The notes: a model not told the origin generated them from the sequence alone. Counted from the first letter of the stretch, positions 27,962 through 37,087 are shown. The stretch is 64,000 bases of DNA from Vibrio sp. SCSIO 43136 (GCF_023716565.1 NZ_CP071849.1:434001-498000), one strand, 5' to 3'. Numbers and translations: made by a program.

Positions 27962-28210
27962 ATTCGTACCTAAATCTTATTAAACGTGCTCATGGTAATC
28001 GACTCGCTTCAGCTTGCCAAATTATGGTCTTAAATTTGGAGGAATCGTGTTATTAGTAGACAAACAGGTAAAAGGGTATCGAGATTTGCTGGGGTAGATA
28101 AAAACTTATTGAGATCAGTCAACCTTTCCCTTCGCCAAATTAGAGCGCCACGTGTAGTACCCAAACTTTCACCGTAGTAATCAATTACGAACTAGATTAG
28201 GAGAACATTA

Positions 28211-29374
28211 GTGATAGAAGCTTTTTCTGTAAGCCATTTTCGCTCATTAAAAGATATCGTTACTCCGCTTTCGAGCTTAAATTTGGTGACGGGCCCTAAT
28301 GGGAGTGGCAAGTCAAATTTGTACCGTTCACTTAAGCTTCTGGCAGACACGGCTAATGGTCAATTGATCTCTGCACTGGCTAGAGACGGGGGGCTTCAAT
28401 CAACCTTTTGGGCTGGACCAGATGAGTTTTCTCAAGATATGTTAGATGGTGTGGCACCTGTTCAGGGAAACCATAAGACCAAGCCCAAGCGATTGGATTT
28501 TGGCTTTGTCTGTGATGACTTTGGCTACAGTGTATCGTTAGGGTTGCCAAAACCAGATAGCACGACTCTGTTTGGTTTTGATCCCGTGATAAGACGAGAG
28601 TGCATCTGGGCAGGTCCTTTCTATCGTCCTGCGAGTTGTTTGGTCGAAAGGCAAGGTTCGGTTGTTAAAGTTCGCAACGGGCGCAAGTGGGAAGTTTATA
28701 GTGACAATGTCAGCACCTTTGATTCGATGCTGACTGAGGTGGTTGATCCAGCGGTGGTTCCTGAAGTGTTTCGAGTGCGTGAAACCATAAAAAGTTGGCG
28801 CTTTTACGATATTTTTCGAACCGATACCTATTCACCCATTCGACAGCCTCAGATAGGTACTTTCTCACCGGTGCTTGATCATGATGGACATAACCTTGTA
28901 GCAGCACTGCGCACCATCTATGAGATTGGTAATCGGGAAGCGTTAGCGTATGCGATTGATGATGCTTTTCCAGGCGCAAGTATTTCAATGGCACCAAGTG
29001 ATGATAACCGTTTGTCATTGTTGTTCCATCAACCTGGGTTACTCCGGCCAATGGCATTAGCTGAACTTTCCGATGGCACGTTACGCTACTTATTGTTGGT
29101 CGCTGCACTGCTGACTCCTCGACCGCCATCACTGATGGTTCTGAATGAACCTGAGACCAGTCTTCACCCAGATCTGTTACCCGCTTTAGCCAGGCTGATA
29201 GTATCTGCCTCGGAAAGTACCCAAGTGTGGGTTGTATCTCATGCTCCTCGTCTGGTTAATACCATTGAAAAGTTTGAGCGCTGCAATTCAATTCATCTGG
29301 ATAAAAAACTCGGTGAGACCTTCATCAGAGGACAAGATATGCTCGACAAGCCCGCTTGGTACTGGCCGTCGTGA
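28211..29374 (+). CDS. AAA-type ATPase of the RecF/OLD-like group
   Basis: This 387-residue predicted ATPase has a Walker A motif GPNGSGKSN at residues 29-37 after an N-terminal strand with FRSLKD. The Walker B region is LMVLNEPETSLHP, with Asn in place of the more usual Asp before Glu, and WVVSHAPRLV follows as the switch region. This layout is typical of SMC/RecF-like single-gene ATPases of unknown role. No TOPRIM or nuclease domain is present. The GTG start follows TAGGAGA. It is alone on its strand, so no defence operon is evident. Confidence 0.8.
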   Translation: MIEAFSVSHFRSLKDIVTPLSSLNLVTGPNGSGKSNLYRSLKLLADTANGQLISALARDGGLQSTFWAGPDEFSQDMLDGVAPVQGNHKTKPKRLDFGFVCDDFGYSVSLGLPKPDSTTLFGFDPVIRRECIWAGPFYRPASCLVERQGSVVKVRNGRKWEVYSDNVSTFDSMLTEVVDPAVVPEVFRVRETIKSWRFYDIFRTDTYSPIRQPQIGTFSPVLDHDGHNLVAALRTIYEIGNREALAYAIDDAFPGASISMAPSDDNRLSLLFHQPGLLRPMALAELSDGTLRYLLLVAALLTPRPPSLMVLNEPETSLHPDLLPALARLIVSASESTQVWVVSHAPRLVNTIEKFERCNSIHLDKKLGETFIRGQDMLDKPAWYWPS

Positions 29375-29463
29375 ATATGTTCTATAGCGATGGAGATGCT
29401 AGTTAACCTTTGAGTCAGTAACTGGTATCCTGCTGCCCAAATAAAAACTGACCTTTATAAAAG

Positions 29464-29706
29464 ATGGTTTCGATGAAAAGACTGGTTTTGTATATCAAGG
29501 ATAAATGCCCACACTGCAAAGACGCGCAGCGTTACCTTGATTCAAAAGGGTATAAGTACCGTTTGACCAACGCCAAAATGCAGCGTGGCCGTAAAGAGCT
29601 AGACGCCATTGGCGCTCGTTCGCTTCCGGTACTCAAAATAGGCGATCAAATTATGATTGGCTGGAACCCAAAGAATTTCGAGCGTATGTACAACGCAAAG
29701 AGCTAG
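29464..29706 (+). CDS. Glutaredoxin-family protein
   Basis: This 80-residue protein has one thioredoxin fold with a CPHC redox centre near the N-terminus (YIKDKCPHCKDAQRYL) and the cis-proline segment SLPVLKIGDQIMIGW. It should exchange disulfides with glutathione or small thiols. An ATG at 29473 (MKRLVLYIK) is an equally good start. The stop codon lies inside the stem of its own terminator. Confidence 0.85.
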   Translation: MVSMKRLVLYIKDKCPHCKDAQRYLDSKGYKYRLTNAKMQRGRKELDAIGARSLPVLKIGDQIMIGWNPKNFERMYNAKS

Positions 29707-29723
29707 CAACCGCTAGCTCTTTT
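29700..29723 (+). terminator. Terminator overlapping the glutaredoxin stop codon
   Basis: GAGCTAGC pairs perfectly with GCTAGCTC around AACC and is followed by TTTT. The left arm contains the TAG stop codon. Confidence 0.8.
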
Positions 29724-29729
29724 AGTATC

Positions 29730-29876
29730 GTTTCCCGTTTCCCGTTTCCCGTTTCCCGTTTCCCGTTTCCCGTTTCCCGTTTCCCGTTTCCCGTTTCCCG
29801 TTTCCCGTTTCCCGTTTCCCGTTTCCCGTTTCCCGTTTCCCGTTTCCCGTTTCCCGTTTCCCGTTTCCCGTTTCCC
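29730..29876. repeat. Perfect 21-copy heptamer tandem repeat (GTTTCCC)
   Basis: Exactly 147 bases are made of 21 uninterrupted copies of GTTTCCC (GGGAAAC on the other strand). It sits between the glutaredoxin terminator and the 3' end of the 111-residue gene. Three units make 21 bases, so it reads as a 7-residue repeat on the minus strand, but no gene is believed there. Complete uniformity points to recent expansion or active slippage. Confidence 0.95.
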
Positions 29877-29880
29877 GGTG

Positions 29881-30216
29881 TTACCTACGCATACAACTTT
29901 CAAGCGTATCTTTTATCGCTTCGTCACGATAATCACGCCAGTTCTTACCATGTTTAGAGTAAGAATAAAGTCCTTGATGCAGACGGTTAGCATACTGCTT
30001 GCACTCGATGCTCTTTAGGTGACGTTGCCATGTTTCCGAATTGTCCAATACATGCTGGTAGCCTAGCGATGATAGTGGATTTAAGCTCTTGACGGTAAAT
30101 GCTGCTTCAAAGGGGCTTAAACCTTGTTCAAGATCTCGGTTGGCTAGGTAACTTCCCCAAGCGTAGGTGGCTAATGCTAGCGCAATCACTATTAGTACTA
30201 CGGTGGTTTTTCTCAT
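29881..30216 (-). CDS. Small membrane-anchored protein of unknown function
   Basis: I do not recognise this 111-residue protein. Residues 4-23 form one hydrophobic segment (VVLIVIALALATYAWGSYLA) that may be a signal anchor. The rest is polar with two cysteines (SIECKQYA and LESCMRR) that could pair in the periplasm. It starts 16 bases after the 454-residue lipoprotein gene, so the two probably form an operon. Its stop codon is next to the heptamer array. Confidence 0.65.
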   Translation of the reverse strand: MRKTTVVLIVIALALATYAWGSYLANRDLEQGLSPFEAAFTVKSLNPLSSLGYQHVLDNSETWQRHLKSIECKQYANRLHQGLYSYSKHGKNWRDYRDEAIKDTLESCMRR

Positions 30217-30232
30217 GTACTGTTACTCCACC

Positions 30233-31597
30233 TTAGTTGATAGGTGTGAGGTCGATAACTTTATCGCCACTGTAATAGTGCTTTTCGACGCTCTTTTCAC
30301 CCGTGAGCATGTTGACTGAGACATGGTCAGTCTCATAAACACTGTCTACCGTATCGGAATACATGACTGACGGCGCATCCATTCGTAGACTTTGCGCCAC
30401 ATTGGTGTTGCTAGTTAATGGCTCCTGATGGATCACTTGACCCAGTTCAAGGTTGAAGGAGAATGCATTAAGGTGTTCTGAGTTGTGGTCTAAGCAATAG
30501 TACACTCCATCGACCACTTCGGTTTCACTGCTGCCAGAGCCAAAGTGCACACCATGTTCGATGCCGTTTTGCATGTCCCAAATGGTGCATCGATCACCGA
30601 TAATGAAGCGATCATCAATCACGAAATCAATGCTGAAGTTGTTACCAAAAAAACCTTGGTTTGGTAGTGGTAGTTGCTCGCCAAACGTACCGTCTGGGTT
30701 AAGTTTTACAAATGTGTCTCCCGATTCGCCCGTATACATTTCACTTTGGTATTTAAATGGTGTAATGGCATGAGAAGAGTCGCCTTGATTTCCCTGCCAA
30801 GTTTGTACGATGTTGCCACTGGTCAGTTCTACTTGGCGTGTCACCTTGCCATCGACAATAAATGCGTGAGTGGTGCTGACATACATAAAGCTGTTGTAGC
30901 GGTAGTCTGGCACTGTAATGTTTGGTGCAATTAGCTCCAGTTTTGCTCCATGCTCTATGGTTTCTGGGTCAAGGAAGAACACAGATTCATAAGGGCCATA
31001 ATTGTCAGTATCACGCAGGGAAATAACAGGCTTGTCGGTTTCATTAAAGGTGCTATTCGGCTGGATGACCTTTAGTGACAATTCGTTGTGGTTGTATGCA
31101 TATGCAGGTTCATAACCTTCAGGAAATGCATAAAGTTTCCCTTCGTTTTCTAGGTAAATCTTTAACTCATATTGGTCAAAGATACACTGGGTAAAGTGCA
31201 CAGGAACATAAGCTTTAATTATGCGCCACTGTGGTGAAATATGGTCGATAGAGTCAATGTCGACGGTAGGAAATGCAAGGCAGCTTGGTGGGGCAATTAC
31301 ACCAAAACTAGGGTCAACATCTGGCACGATACCGAAGCCAGGCTCTATCAGCTCTACTTCGTCATTGGAAAGAATGCCGACGCTTTGATCCATATAGGTA
31401 TCGGTAGGTATGCTGCCAAGCGCAGTGTAACGACTTAAATCCATATCAGATAACACAACTTCACCAGACTCGTAGTTGACTGGCGGTTCAGCTGGGTTCG
31501 TTGGCTCAGAGGTCTCACTAGAACCTCCACCACAGCCAATAAGGGACAGTCCCAGTAAGCCAATGATTGTATTGCTTGCGAATGTATTTTTTACCAT
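30233..31597 (-). CDS. Lipoprotein of unknown function, 454 residues
   Basis: The protein has a lipoprotein signal with a GCGGGSS segment after the hydrophobic core (LSLIGCGGG), a frequent form in Vibrio and Shewanella. A Pro/Thr/Glu-rich linker follows. I recognise no domain in the rest. It has several strand-like blocks with DNYGPYESVFFLDPE and YRYNSFMYVSTTHAF and ends LTPIN. It may be a surface protein with a beta-propeller-like body, but that is only an impression. It is first in a two-gene unit with the 111-residue protein. Confidence 0.65.
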   Translation of the reverse strand: MVKNTFASNTIIGLLGLSLIGCGGGSSETSEPTNPAEPPVNYESGEVVLSDMDLSRYTALGSIPTDTYMDQSVGILSNDEVELIEPGFGIVPDVDPSFGVIAPPSCLAFPTVDIDSIDHISPQWRIIKAYVPVHFTQCIFDQYELKIYLENEGKLYAFPEGYEPAYAYNHNELSLKVIQPNSTFNETDKPVISLRDTDNYGPYESVFFLDPETIEHGAKLELIAPNITVPDYRYNSFMYVSTTHAFIVDGKVTRQVELTSGNIVQTWQGNQGDSSHAITPFKYQSEMYTGESGDTFVKLNPDGTFGEQLPLPNQGFFGNNFSIDFVIDDRFIIGDRCTIWDMQNGIEHGVHFGSGSSETEVVDGVYYCLDHNSEHLNAFSFNLELGQVIHQEPLTSNTNVAQSLRMDAPSVMYSDTVDSVYETDHVSVNMLTGEKSVEKHYYSGDKVIDLTPIN

Positions 31598-31653
31598 AGT
31601 GCCTTTACCGTGTCGTATTGATTACCAATGAGCGACGCGGATGGTAGATAAAT

Positions 31654-31668
31654 TTTTGTACAGACTCG
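31654..31668. repeat. Second copy of the 15-base dispersed element
   Basis: TTTTGTACAGACTCG is identical to 4759-4773. ACCAAT lies upstream in both copies (31624 and 4738). Confidence 0.5.
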
Positions 31669-31710
31669 ATAGTTAGTTGGGGGAAGTGTTCCGGTGGGAA
31701 ATAAAAAGTT

Positions 31711-31767
31711 GGTAAACGGGAATGCGGTAAACGGTAACACGGTAAAGGGCTAAAGGGCTAAAGGGCA
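31711..31767. repeat. Degenerate G-rich short repeats
   Basis: Imperfect units such as GGTAAAC, GGTAACAC and three rounds of AAAGGGC(T) run between the lipoprotein promoter and the GH2 terminator. They resemble the GGGAAAC heptamer of 29730-29876 and may be an older, eroded array of the same kind. Confidence 0.45.
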
Positions 31768-31771
31768 GAAG

Positions 31772-31801
31772 AAAAAAGCCGGATGTCTTTTGACATCCGG
31801 C
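31772..31801 (-). terminator. Rho-independent terminator of the GH2 gene
   Basis: GCCGGATGTC pairs with GACATCCGGC around TTTT, and six T follow on the minus strand. It lies 40 bases past the GH2 stop. Confidence 0.92.
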
Positions 31802-31840
31802 AAAGCTAATTACTAGGGTTAATTAGCTGTCCAATGGGGC

Positions 31841-34800
31841 TTACTTTAGGGTGTATAGCTCAGAGTAAGTGTTGCCATTTCGAGTTTGACTCACTTTGAT
31901 TTGAGTGAGGTCTGCAACTTGAGTCGCTGTGGCTCCATTGATATCGAGTAACTCGACTGTGACCGCATCAGTAACCACAGCAAGAGAATCGACCGCGGTG
32001 ATGTTGGATGCAATCGCAGCGACATCAGCCAGCGAGCCATCTAGCGAGAACTCATGGTTAACGTAATCAATTGTGAGACCACTGTTCTCTGACTTGATTA
32101 AGCCACCGTATACGTTCAGTTCACTTAGACCAAACAATGGAATGGTCATACCGTTCATGTTCCATTGCCACTCTGTGCCTGTTACTGCGAGCTCTAAGCG
32201 TTTGATTGCTTGAGCGCCGTTATCCAGTGCAATTGCGCCTTGTTCCCAGTTGATTGCGTCGGTGTACGCGACTTTATCTGTGCCCAAGATATCGCCTTTC
32301 ACTGTTAAGGTGTATTTGGCATTTCCTGATGCTGCTAAGATGCCGTCATTACGGTATGGCACCACTTGTTCAACAAAGTACACCGCATCAAGATCAACGC
32401 TGATGGTGTTGTTGATGTTGTCTGCGGTTAGACCCGCCATTCCCATTGGTGTGGTTGCAACGTCGCCATCAAACATCTGTGAGTCGGTTGGATTACCTTC
32501 CATAAACTGATAAATCAGTGACGAATAAGCGTTGCGATACGTTGAAAGGCTGGTGGCATCTTTCACGGTATAAGTGCGTGAGTTGCCGTTGGGTGCATTG
32601 ACGACAAAAGTATCACCATCGACTAGTGCGGATGTTGAGTTTGAAGCGTTGCCCCAAGTTGCTCCTGCATCAAGCGTCATCAACTGTTGTAACTTGGTGT
32701 AATCTGTCCCTTCTGGTAGGTGGCTAATGGTTGCCAACAGCTCATCACTAGAACCTGTGTATTGATGAATCGCAACCGAACCGCTGGTTGCTCCTGTGCT
32801 TTCATATGGGTTGGTGAACACTCGGAAACTGTCGTTAAAACGTGTGCCATTACTCACACCAGATACCTGAATGTCGTTAAACTGATCTTGAATAAATGCA
32901 CTGTCTGTTAACTCCGCAGGCCAGACGAAAACGCCAGGTAGAAGCGGGTCATTGTCACTGCGTTTAAGCGTGCTAATTTGCGTGCCGTTGACCGTTAGCG
33001 TTACTGCATCAAGCGTCGAGTAGACTTTGACTTCTCGACTGGTTCGTTCGGTTAGGCTCTGATCAACAATCTTGACCATAGGTACCTCAGACCAGTTTGC
33101 TTGGTAGAGGTAATACTGATCTTTTTTGGTGGTATGATCGAACTTCACCAGCCCTTTATCATTTCGACCTATGGTGTCCCCTTCATCTCGGGTAGCGACT
33201 GAGAAGTCGAACATGTTCCATACATAAGTGCCCCAAACCCAGTCACGCTGGTTGAATGCGGCAATGTGCCCTTCGTGATACAGATTACCCCACTGGGAGG
33301 AGTGATCCGCCATGACTGGCGTTTCGGTGGCGTATTCAGGAAGTGAACTCACACCTGCGCCGTATTCGCTCATACAAAATGGCAGGTTAGGGTACTCATC
33401 TTTGATTTGGTCGATGAAGCCGTTGATGTCTGAGATGTTGCCCACATACCAGCCAAAGTAGCGGTTATGACATGGCATCTCTACCGTATCCCAATCAGCA
33501 TCACCGAGTTGGTCCATTAAAACTGTTGCCTGAGTACTCTTACGGTATGGCACGGTTTTACCAAATCGCGCACCAAACTCCTCTTTGATTACGTCAGATA
33601 AGTCTTGAAGCCATTTGGTGTTGGCATCGCTGTTTGGCATACCCAAACCAATTTCATTAGAGTTGCCAATTACCGCCATGGAAGGGTAGTTGAAGTTTTG
33701 ACGGATCAGCGCTCGCATCTGCTCCTTGGCACTTTCAAGATATTCTGCCCCTGCGTTGCCATGTTCTTCAGGGGTTAAGTAAGTATTCACGATGGGCAGT
33801 TCAAGGTAGTTCAATAAACCTATCTGGTTGGAATACTCGCTGGAATCGAGAGCATGTGGGTAGTGGGAGAATCGAATGGAGTTTGCCCCCATCTCGCGCA
33901 CCATATCCAAGTCATCTTCGCGCATTTCTTGAGTGGTTGACCAGCCAACAACGTCACGGTCTTGGTGCATAGCCACACCATTTAAGCGGTACTGCTTGCC
34001 GTTGAGCATAAAGCCTTTATCGGCATCAAAAGCAAAGTAACGCAGACCAAGAGGCTGTTCCACTTGGTCTACAAGTGTGGTTCCATCAAACACCTGCACC
34101 ACAACTTGGTACAAGTAAGGGTCGTTAACACCATCCCACAGGTGAATATCTTGCAGTGTAAATTCTGATTCTACTTCAGTGACTTGGTTGGCTGCGACGT
34201 TAGCTGCGTTGATCGCCGTGTAAACAGTTTTCCCCGAGGCATCTAAAATAGTGGTGCGTACATTACCTTCAAACGCTTGGCCCGACTTGTTACGAACACG
34301 AATGTTTGAATAAATGTTTGAGTAGTCATCAGTGGTTTCTGTTTGCATGAAGTAGACGCCAGATGCGCCATAATCTTCGGCATCGATACCCACTTCACCA
34401 GTTTGAACAAGCTTCACACTACGATAGATCCCGCCGTAGTAGGTGTAATCCTGCCCAGTTTCCATCGGCAAGAAACCTTCATCGTGTACCGCTGCATCAT
34501 ATGGTCGGTTATCGAGACGGATTGCAATGGTGTTGTCGCCATCTTGGATGAAATCAGTGATATCAATACGAAAACGCATGAAACCACCAGTATGTTCACC
34601 TGCCTTTTGGCCATTGACGTAAACCTCGGTGATCATTGCAGCACCATCAAACTCTAGGTATTGACGTTTGCCATCGATCTTGGCCAGATTGAGGGTTTTA
34701 CGATAGGTATTTAAACCACGGAAATGCGGGTTGTTTACTGGGTCTGCGTTGATAACCGCTTCTGCATCGACAGAGTGTGGCAGGTTAATCGCTTGCCATT

Positions 34801-35023
34801 CAGAACCACTATCGTCAAAGTCAGCAGCAAGCGCAGCATCCTCTCCAAAATCCATTTGATAACGCCAATCAGCGTCGATATTTGTGATACTGCGAGGGGT
34901 AGATTGAAAAATTGGTAAATCAATTGTAGTAGATGCTTCATCAGAGTCGCTATTGCAGCCACCTGCTAGCAAAGCTATGCCAATGGCGATACTGCAAGCA
35001 CTGATTCTAAAAGTTCTATTCAT
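31841..35023 (-). CDS. GH2-family glycoside hydrolase lipoprotein (beta-glucuronidase or beta-galactosidase type)
   Basis: This 1060-residue surface or periplasmic lipoprotein (lipobox LAGGC) has the GH2 order: sugar-binding beta-sandwich, immunoglobulin-like domain, TIM barrel, then extra C-terminal domains. Acid/base Glu457 is in GNSNEIGLG and nucleophile Glu553 is in FCMSEYGAG. Asn621-x-Lys623 (GRNDKGLV) fits the NxK motif of beta-glucuronidases, but NDKGL also occurs in GH2 beta-galactosidases, so the sugar is not fixed. Two sites like the hexuronate operator lie 34-68 bases upstream, which favours a uronide substrate. The gene stands alone with a strong terminator. Confidence 0.88.
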   Translation of the reverse strand: MNRTFRISACSIAIGIALLAGGCNSDSDEASTTIDLPIFQSTPRSITNIDADWRYQMDFGEDAALAADFDDSGSEWQAINLPHSVDAEAVINADPVNNPHFRGLNTYRKTLNLAKIDGKRQYLEFDGAAMITEVYVNGQKAGEHTGGFMRFRIDITDFIQDGDNTIAIRLDNRPYDAAVHDEGFLPMETGQDYTYYGGIYRSVKLVQTGEVGIDAEDYGASGVYFMQTETTDDYSNIYSNIRVRNKSGQAFEGNVRTTILDASGKTVYTAINAANVAANQVTEVESEFTLQDIHLWDGVNDPYLYQVVVQVFDGTTLVDQVEQPLGLRYFAFDADKGFMLNGKQYRLNGVAMHQDRDVVGWSTTQEMREDDLDMVREMGANSIRFSHYPHALDSSEYSNQIGLLNYLELPIVNTYLTPEEHGNAGAEYLESAKEQMRALIRQNFNYPSMAVIGNSNEIGLGMPNSDANTKWLQDLSDVIKEEFGARFGKTVPYRKSTQATVLMDQLGDADWDTVEMPCHNRYFGWYVGNISDINGFIDQIKDEYPNLPFCMSEYGAGVSSLPEYATETPVMADHSSQWGNLYHEGHIAAFNQRDWVWGTYVWNMFDFSVATRDEGDTIGRNDKGLVKFDHTTKKDQYYLYQANWSEVPMVKIVDQSLTERTSREVKVYSTLDAVTLTVNGTQISTLKRSDNDPLLPGVFVWPAELTDSAFIQDQFNDIQVSGVSNGTRFNDSFRVFTNPYESTGATSGSVAIHQYTGSSDELLATISHLPEGTDYTKLQQLMTLDAGATWGNASNSTSALVDGDTFVVNAPNGNSRTYTVKDATSLSTYRNAYSSLIYQFMEGNPTDSQMFDGDVATTPMGMAGLTADNINNTISVDLDAVYFVEQVVPYRNDGILAASGNAKYTLTVKGDILGTDKVAYTDAINWEQGAIALDNGAQAIKRLELAVTGTEWQWNMNGMTIPLFGLSELNVYGGLIKSENSGLTIDYVNHEFSLDGSLADVAAIASNITAVDSLAVVTDAVTVELLDINGATATQVADLTQIKVSQTRNGNTYSELYTLK

Positions 35024-35056
35024 TTTTGAAACCCTTGAGGTGATGTTTTACGTGTT

Positions 35057-35070
35057 ATTGGTCGATCATT
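35057..35070. promoter_or_regulatory. UxuR/ExuR-type operator before GH2, distal to 35077 site
   Basis: ATTGGTCGATCATT matches 12 of 14 positions of ATTGGTCGACCAAT. It lies 34-47 bases before the GH2 start. Confidence 0.65.
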
Positions 35071-35076
35071 TATTGT

Positions 35077-35090
35077 TTTGTTCGACCAAT
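35077..35090. promoter_or_regulatory. UxuR/ExuR-type operator before GH2, second site
   Basis: TTTGTTCGACCAAT matches 12 of 14 positions of ATTGGTCGACCAAT. Its centre is 20 bases, about two helical turns, from the first site, so two dimers could bind one face. Confidence 0.65.
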
Positions 35091-35234
35091 TTTTAAGCAC
35101 ATCTCAAAGGTTGAGCAATGACTAGTGATCTCTGGTGGGAGGTGTGAGGTTCAAATGAAAAAACTCAGTGATATCGATTTGATTAACTTAATCTAGTGGT
35201 TGAAATCTAACCATTTAGGAGTTATTTGAGCGAC

Positions 35235-36110
35235 TTACACACAAAAGTGACATTCCTCGGAGTGGTACTGGATTTCGCCTCGTCGGTTTTTGACGTGTTG
35301 AATGCCTGCTTTCTTGCCCATCTCATAACCTTGTTCCAGCAAGTTTCTTTTACGAGTTAGCCTTTTTACTGGAAAGTTTTCAGGTGGTGCTATTACTCTC
35401 ACTTTGGCGTCTGCTGGTGGATTGCGGAGAAATTCTAGTGATTGATTGTAGTTCTCTGCCCGGCTCAACATTGCTTGTGCGACGTTCGGGTGTTTGGCAA
35501 ACAGTGTTTTGAGTAACCAAGGGCTTTTGGTTTTTGCCATGTTATAGCTTAATGGGTGCGACAAAATCACCGTGATGTCTCTGGCACCACGACGATAGGC
35601 TTCTCGTACAGGAATAGAGTCCGCCACACCACCATCGGTATAGCAGCCACCTGAAAAGCAAGGGGTTGACTTATAGGCGATAGGCAGCGCTGTTGTGGCT
35701 TCAGTCACTTCAACAACGTTCTCAGCAGTGATCTGAAAGTAATCCGCAGCTCCTGACACAATATTGGTTGTGGTGGCATATAGCGGAAAAGAGTCAGAAA
35801 GCTTATCTAAATCGATAGGGTAGCGAGCAAGAGACTCTTCACTCAGCCATCGCACATCCATTAAGTTACCGCCTCGAATAAAGCGAGCGGTATCGAAAAA
35901 TCGCTTTGAGGTGGCTAAGTCGCTAATGACCTTGAAGCTTCGCTCAGGCGCATCAGCCAAATAGCCCAAAAGGTTGGACGCACCCGCAGAGACGCCAATC
36001 GCAAAATCAAAAGGCTTATAGCCTTGATCCATAAATGCATCGAGTACACCGGCGGCAAACACACCACGCATTGCACCGCCTTCAACCACTAAGCAAGAGT
36101 TATCTGACAT
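35235..36110 (-). CDS. Patatin-like phospholipase
   Basis: This 291-residue protein has the full patatin active-site set: oxyanion loop EGGAMRG (residues 10-16), nucleophile Ser41 in GVSAG, and catalytic Asp159 in TDGGVADS. It resembles the YjjU group of cytoplasmic lipid acyl hydrolases. The C-terminus ends with a small His/Cys cluster (HSEECHFCV) whose role is unknown. It is alone on its strand and divergent from the 251-residue secreted gene. Confidence 0.88.
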   Translation of the reverse strand: MSDNSCLVVEGGAMRGVFAAGVLDAFMDQGYKPFDFAIGVSAGASNLLGYLADAPERSFKVISDLATSKRFFDTARFIRGGNLMDVRWLSEESLARYPIDLDKLSDSFPLYATTTNIVSGAADYFQITAENVVEVTEATTALPIAYKSTPCFSGGCYTDGGVADSIPVREAYRRGARDITVILSHPLSYNMAKTKSPWLLKTLFAKHPNVAQAMLSRAENYNQSLEFLRNPPADAKVRVIAPPENFPVKRLTRKRNLLEQGYEMGKKAGIQHVKNRRGEIQYHSEECHFCV

Positions 36111-36331
36111 AAGGATTTCTTTTATTGGTAATAGATAACGTAAGAATACGTACTCAGGACTATTGAATAAAATCGATTGTTTATATCATTTTGATAGGCA
36201 TTAACTATGGTTTGTAGCATTTTTGAGTGATTTGTAGATATATGCGTATTGTTGAGAAGGTGCGCAGCGACAAGGCAAACCCTTAGTGTTTAAAATGGCG
36301 ATTCTGCTTAATAAATCACCAAGGGGTTGCT

Positions 36332-37087
36332 ATGCGTCAGTTGGCGTTACTTACTTTATTGCTGCCTGCGGTTAGTTTTGCCTTTCAATCGGGCAACTAC
36401 CCAACGCTTGCGTACTCAAAGTTGCCTGATGGTCAGAAAGTGGTGATGGGGGATAACGTCATTGCTGCGGCTATTGAGAACAAACAAGTTCAGCCTTTAC
36501 AGTACACAGCGGAATATAAGCAGACTTTGAAATCGATTTTTTCAGAGGTTTACAAGAAAGATGACTACTTAGCCACTCGATTAGAGTCTCGGTCACTGTT
36601 TGAATTAACCCAGAAAATGTTATCGGAAGTGGTCTGTTCCGAGTACCGCTTTCGCCACTCATTACCAATGCAGCAAGGCTGCACAGGGCAAGTTTTTGAT
36701 GACACCTTACGTCAGCCAATGCCCTTTATCTCAGGGCCTTTGTTTGAGCAAGGGCTGACCCTACATAAAGATGACCCAGCACAATCGGTGAGCTTTCAAT
36801 TACGTTTGAGCAGCGGTATTGAGGCCCCTCTCACCAGCACGTTCGGCGCTATCCATGAATTGGGACCTTTCTTCGGCGGTTTGGCCCGCAGTGACAATTT
36901 AGTGCTTTCTGTGCGTATGAAAGCTTACACCCTAGATTCAGACAAAATGCGTAGTCAGGCCATCTACCCGAATGAGTTGATTTTCTTTGTCTTGCTTCCT
37001 ACCGCTAGGGAGTTGACTGCGCAAGCTTCAATGCGAGACGCCGCAAGGTATGCCTTGCAGCGGGCGCAATTACTGGTATTGAAATAG
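36332..37087 (+). CDS. Exported protein of unknown function, 251 residues
   Basis: I do not recognise this protein. It has a clear signal peptide (LALLTLLLPAVSFA, cleavage likely before FQSG). The mature part has two cysteines (VVCSEYRF and QQGCTGQ) about 19 residues apart that may form a disulfide. The ribosome site AAGGGG precedes the ATG. It lies between patatin and the ppsR/ppsA pair and has no visible operon partner. Confidence 0.65.
   Translation: MRQLALLTLLLPAVSFAFQSGNYPTLAYSKLPDGQKVVMGDNVIAAAIENKQVQPLQYTAEYKQTLKSIFSEVYKKDDYLATRLESRSLFELTQKMLSEVVCSEYRFRHSLPMQQGCTGQVFDDTLRQPMPFISGPLFEQGLTLHKDDPAQSVSFQLRLSSGIEAPLTSTFGAIHELGPFFGGLARSDNLVLSVRMKAYTLDSDKMRSQAIYPNELIFFVLLPTARELTAQASMRDAARYALQRAQLLVLK

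Noticed and set aside
28211..29374. Anti-phage defence ATPase
   Set aside because: A RecF/OLD-like ATPase can belong to defence systems, but no nuclease, helicase or other effector gene lies next to it, so the claim is not supported.
29730..29876. Possible CRISPR array
   Set aside because: The units are 7 bases with no spacers and no cas genes nearby. It is a microsatellite-type tandem repeat.
29703..29903. 66-codon minus-strand frame with a repeated GKRETGN unit
   Set aside because: It is the simple translation of the GGGAAAC heptamer array, where any frame without a stop repeats every 7 residues. It has no ribosome site and overlaps the next gene.
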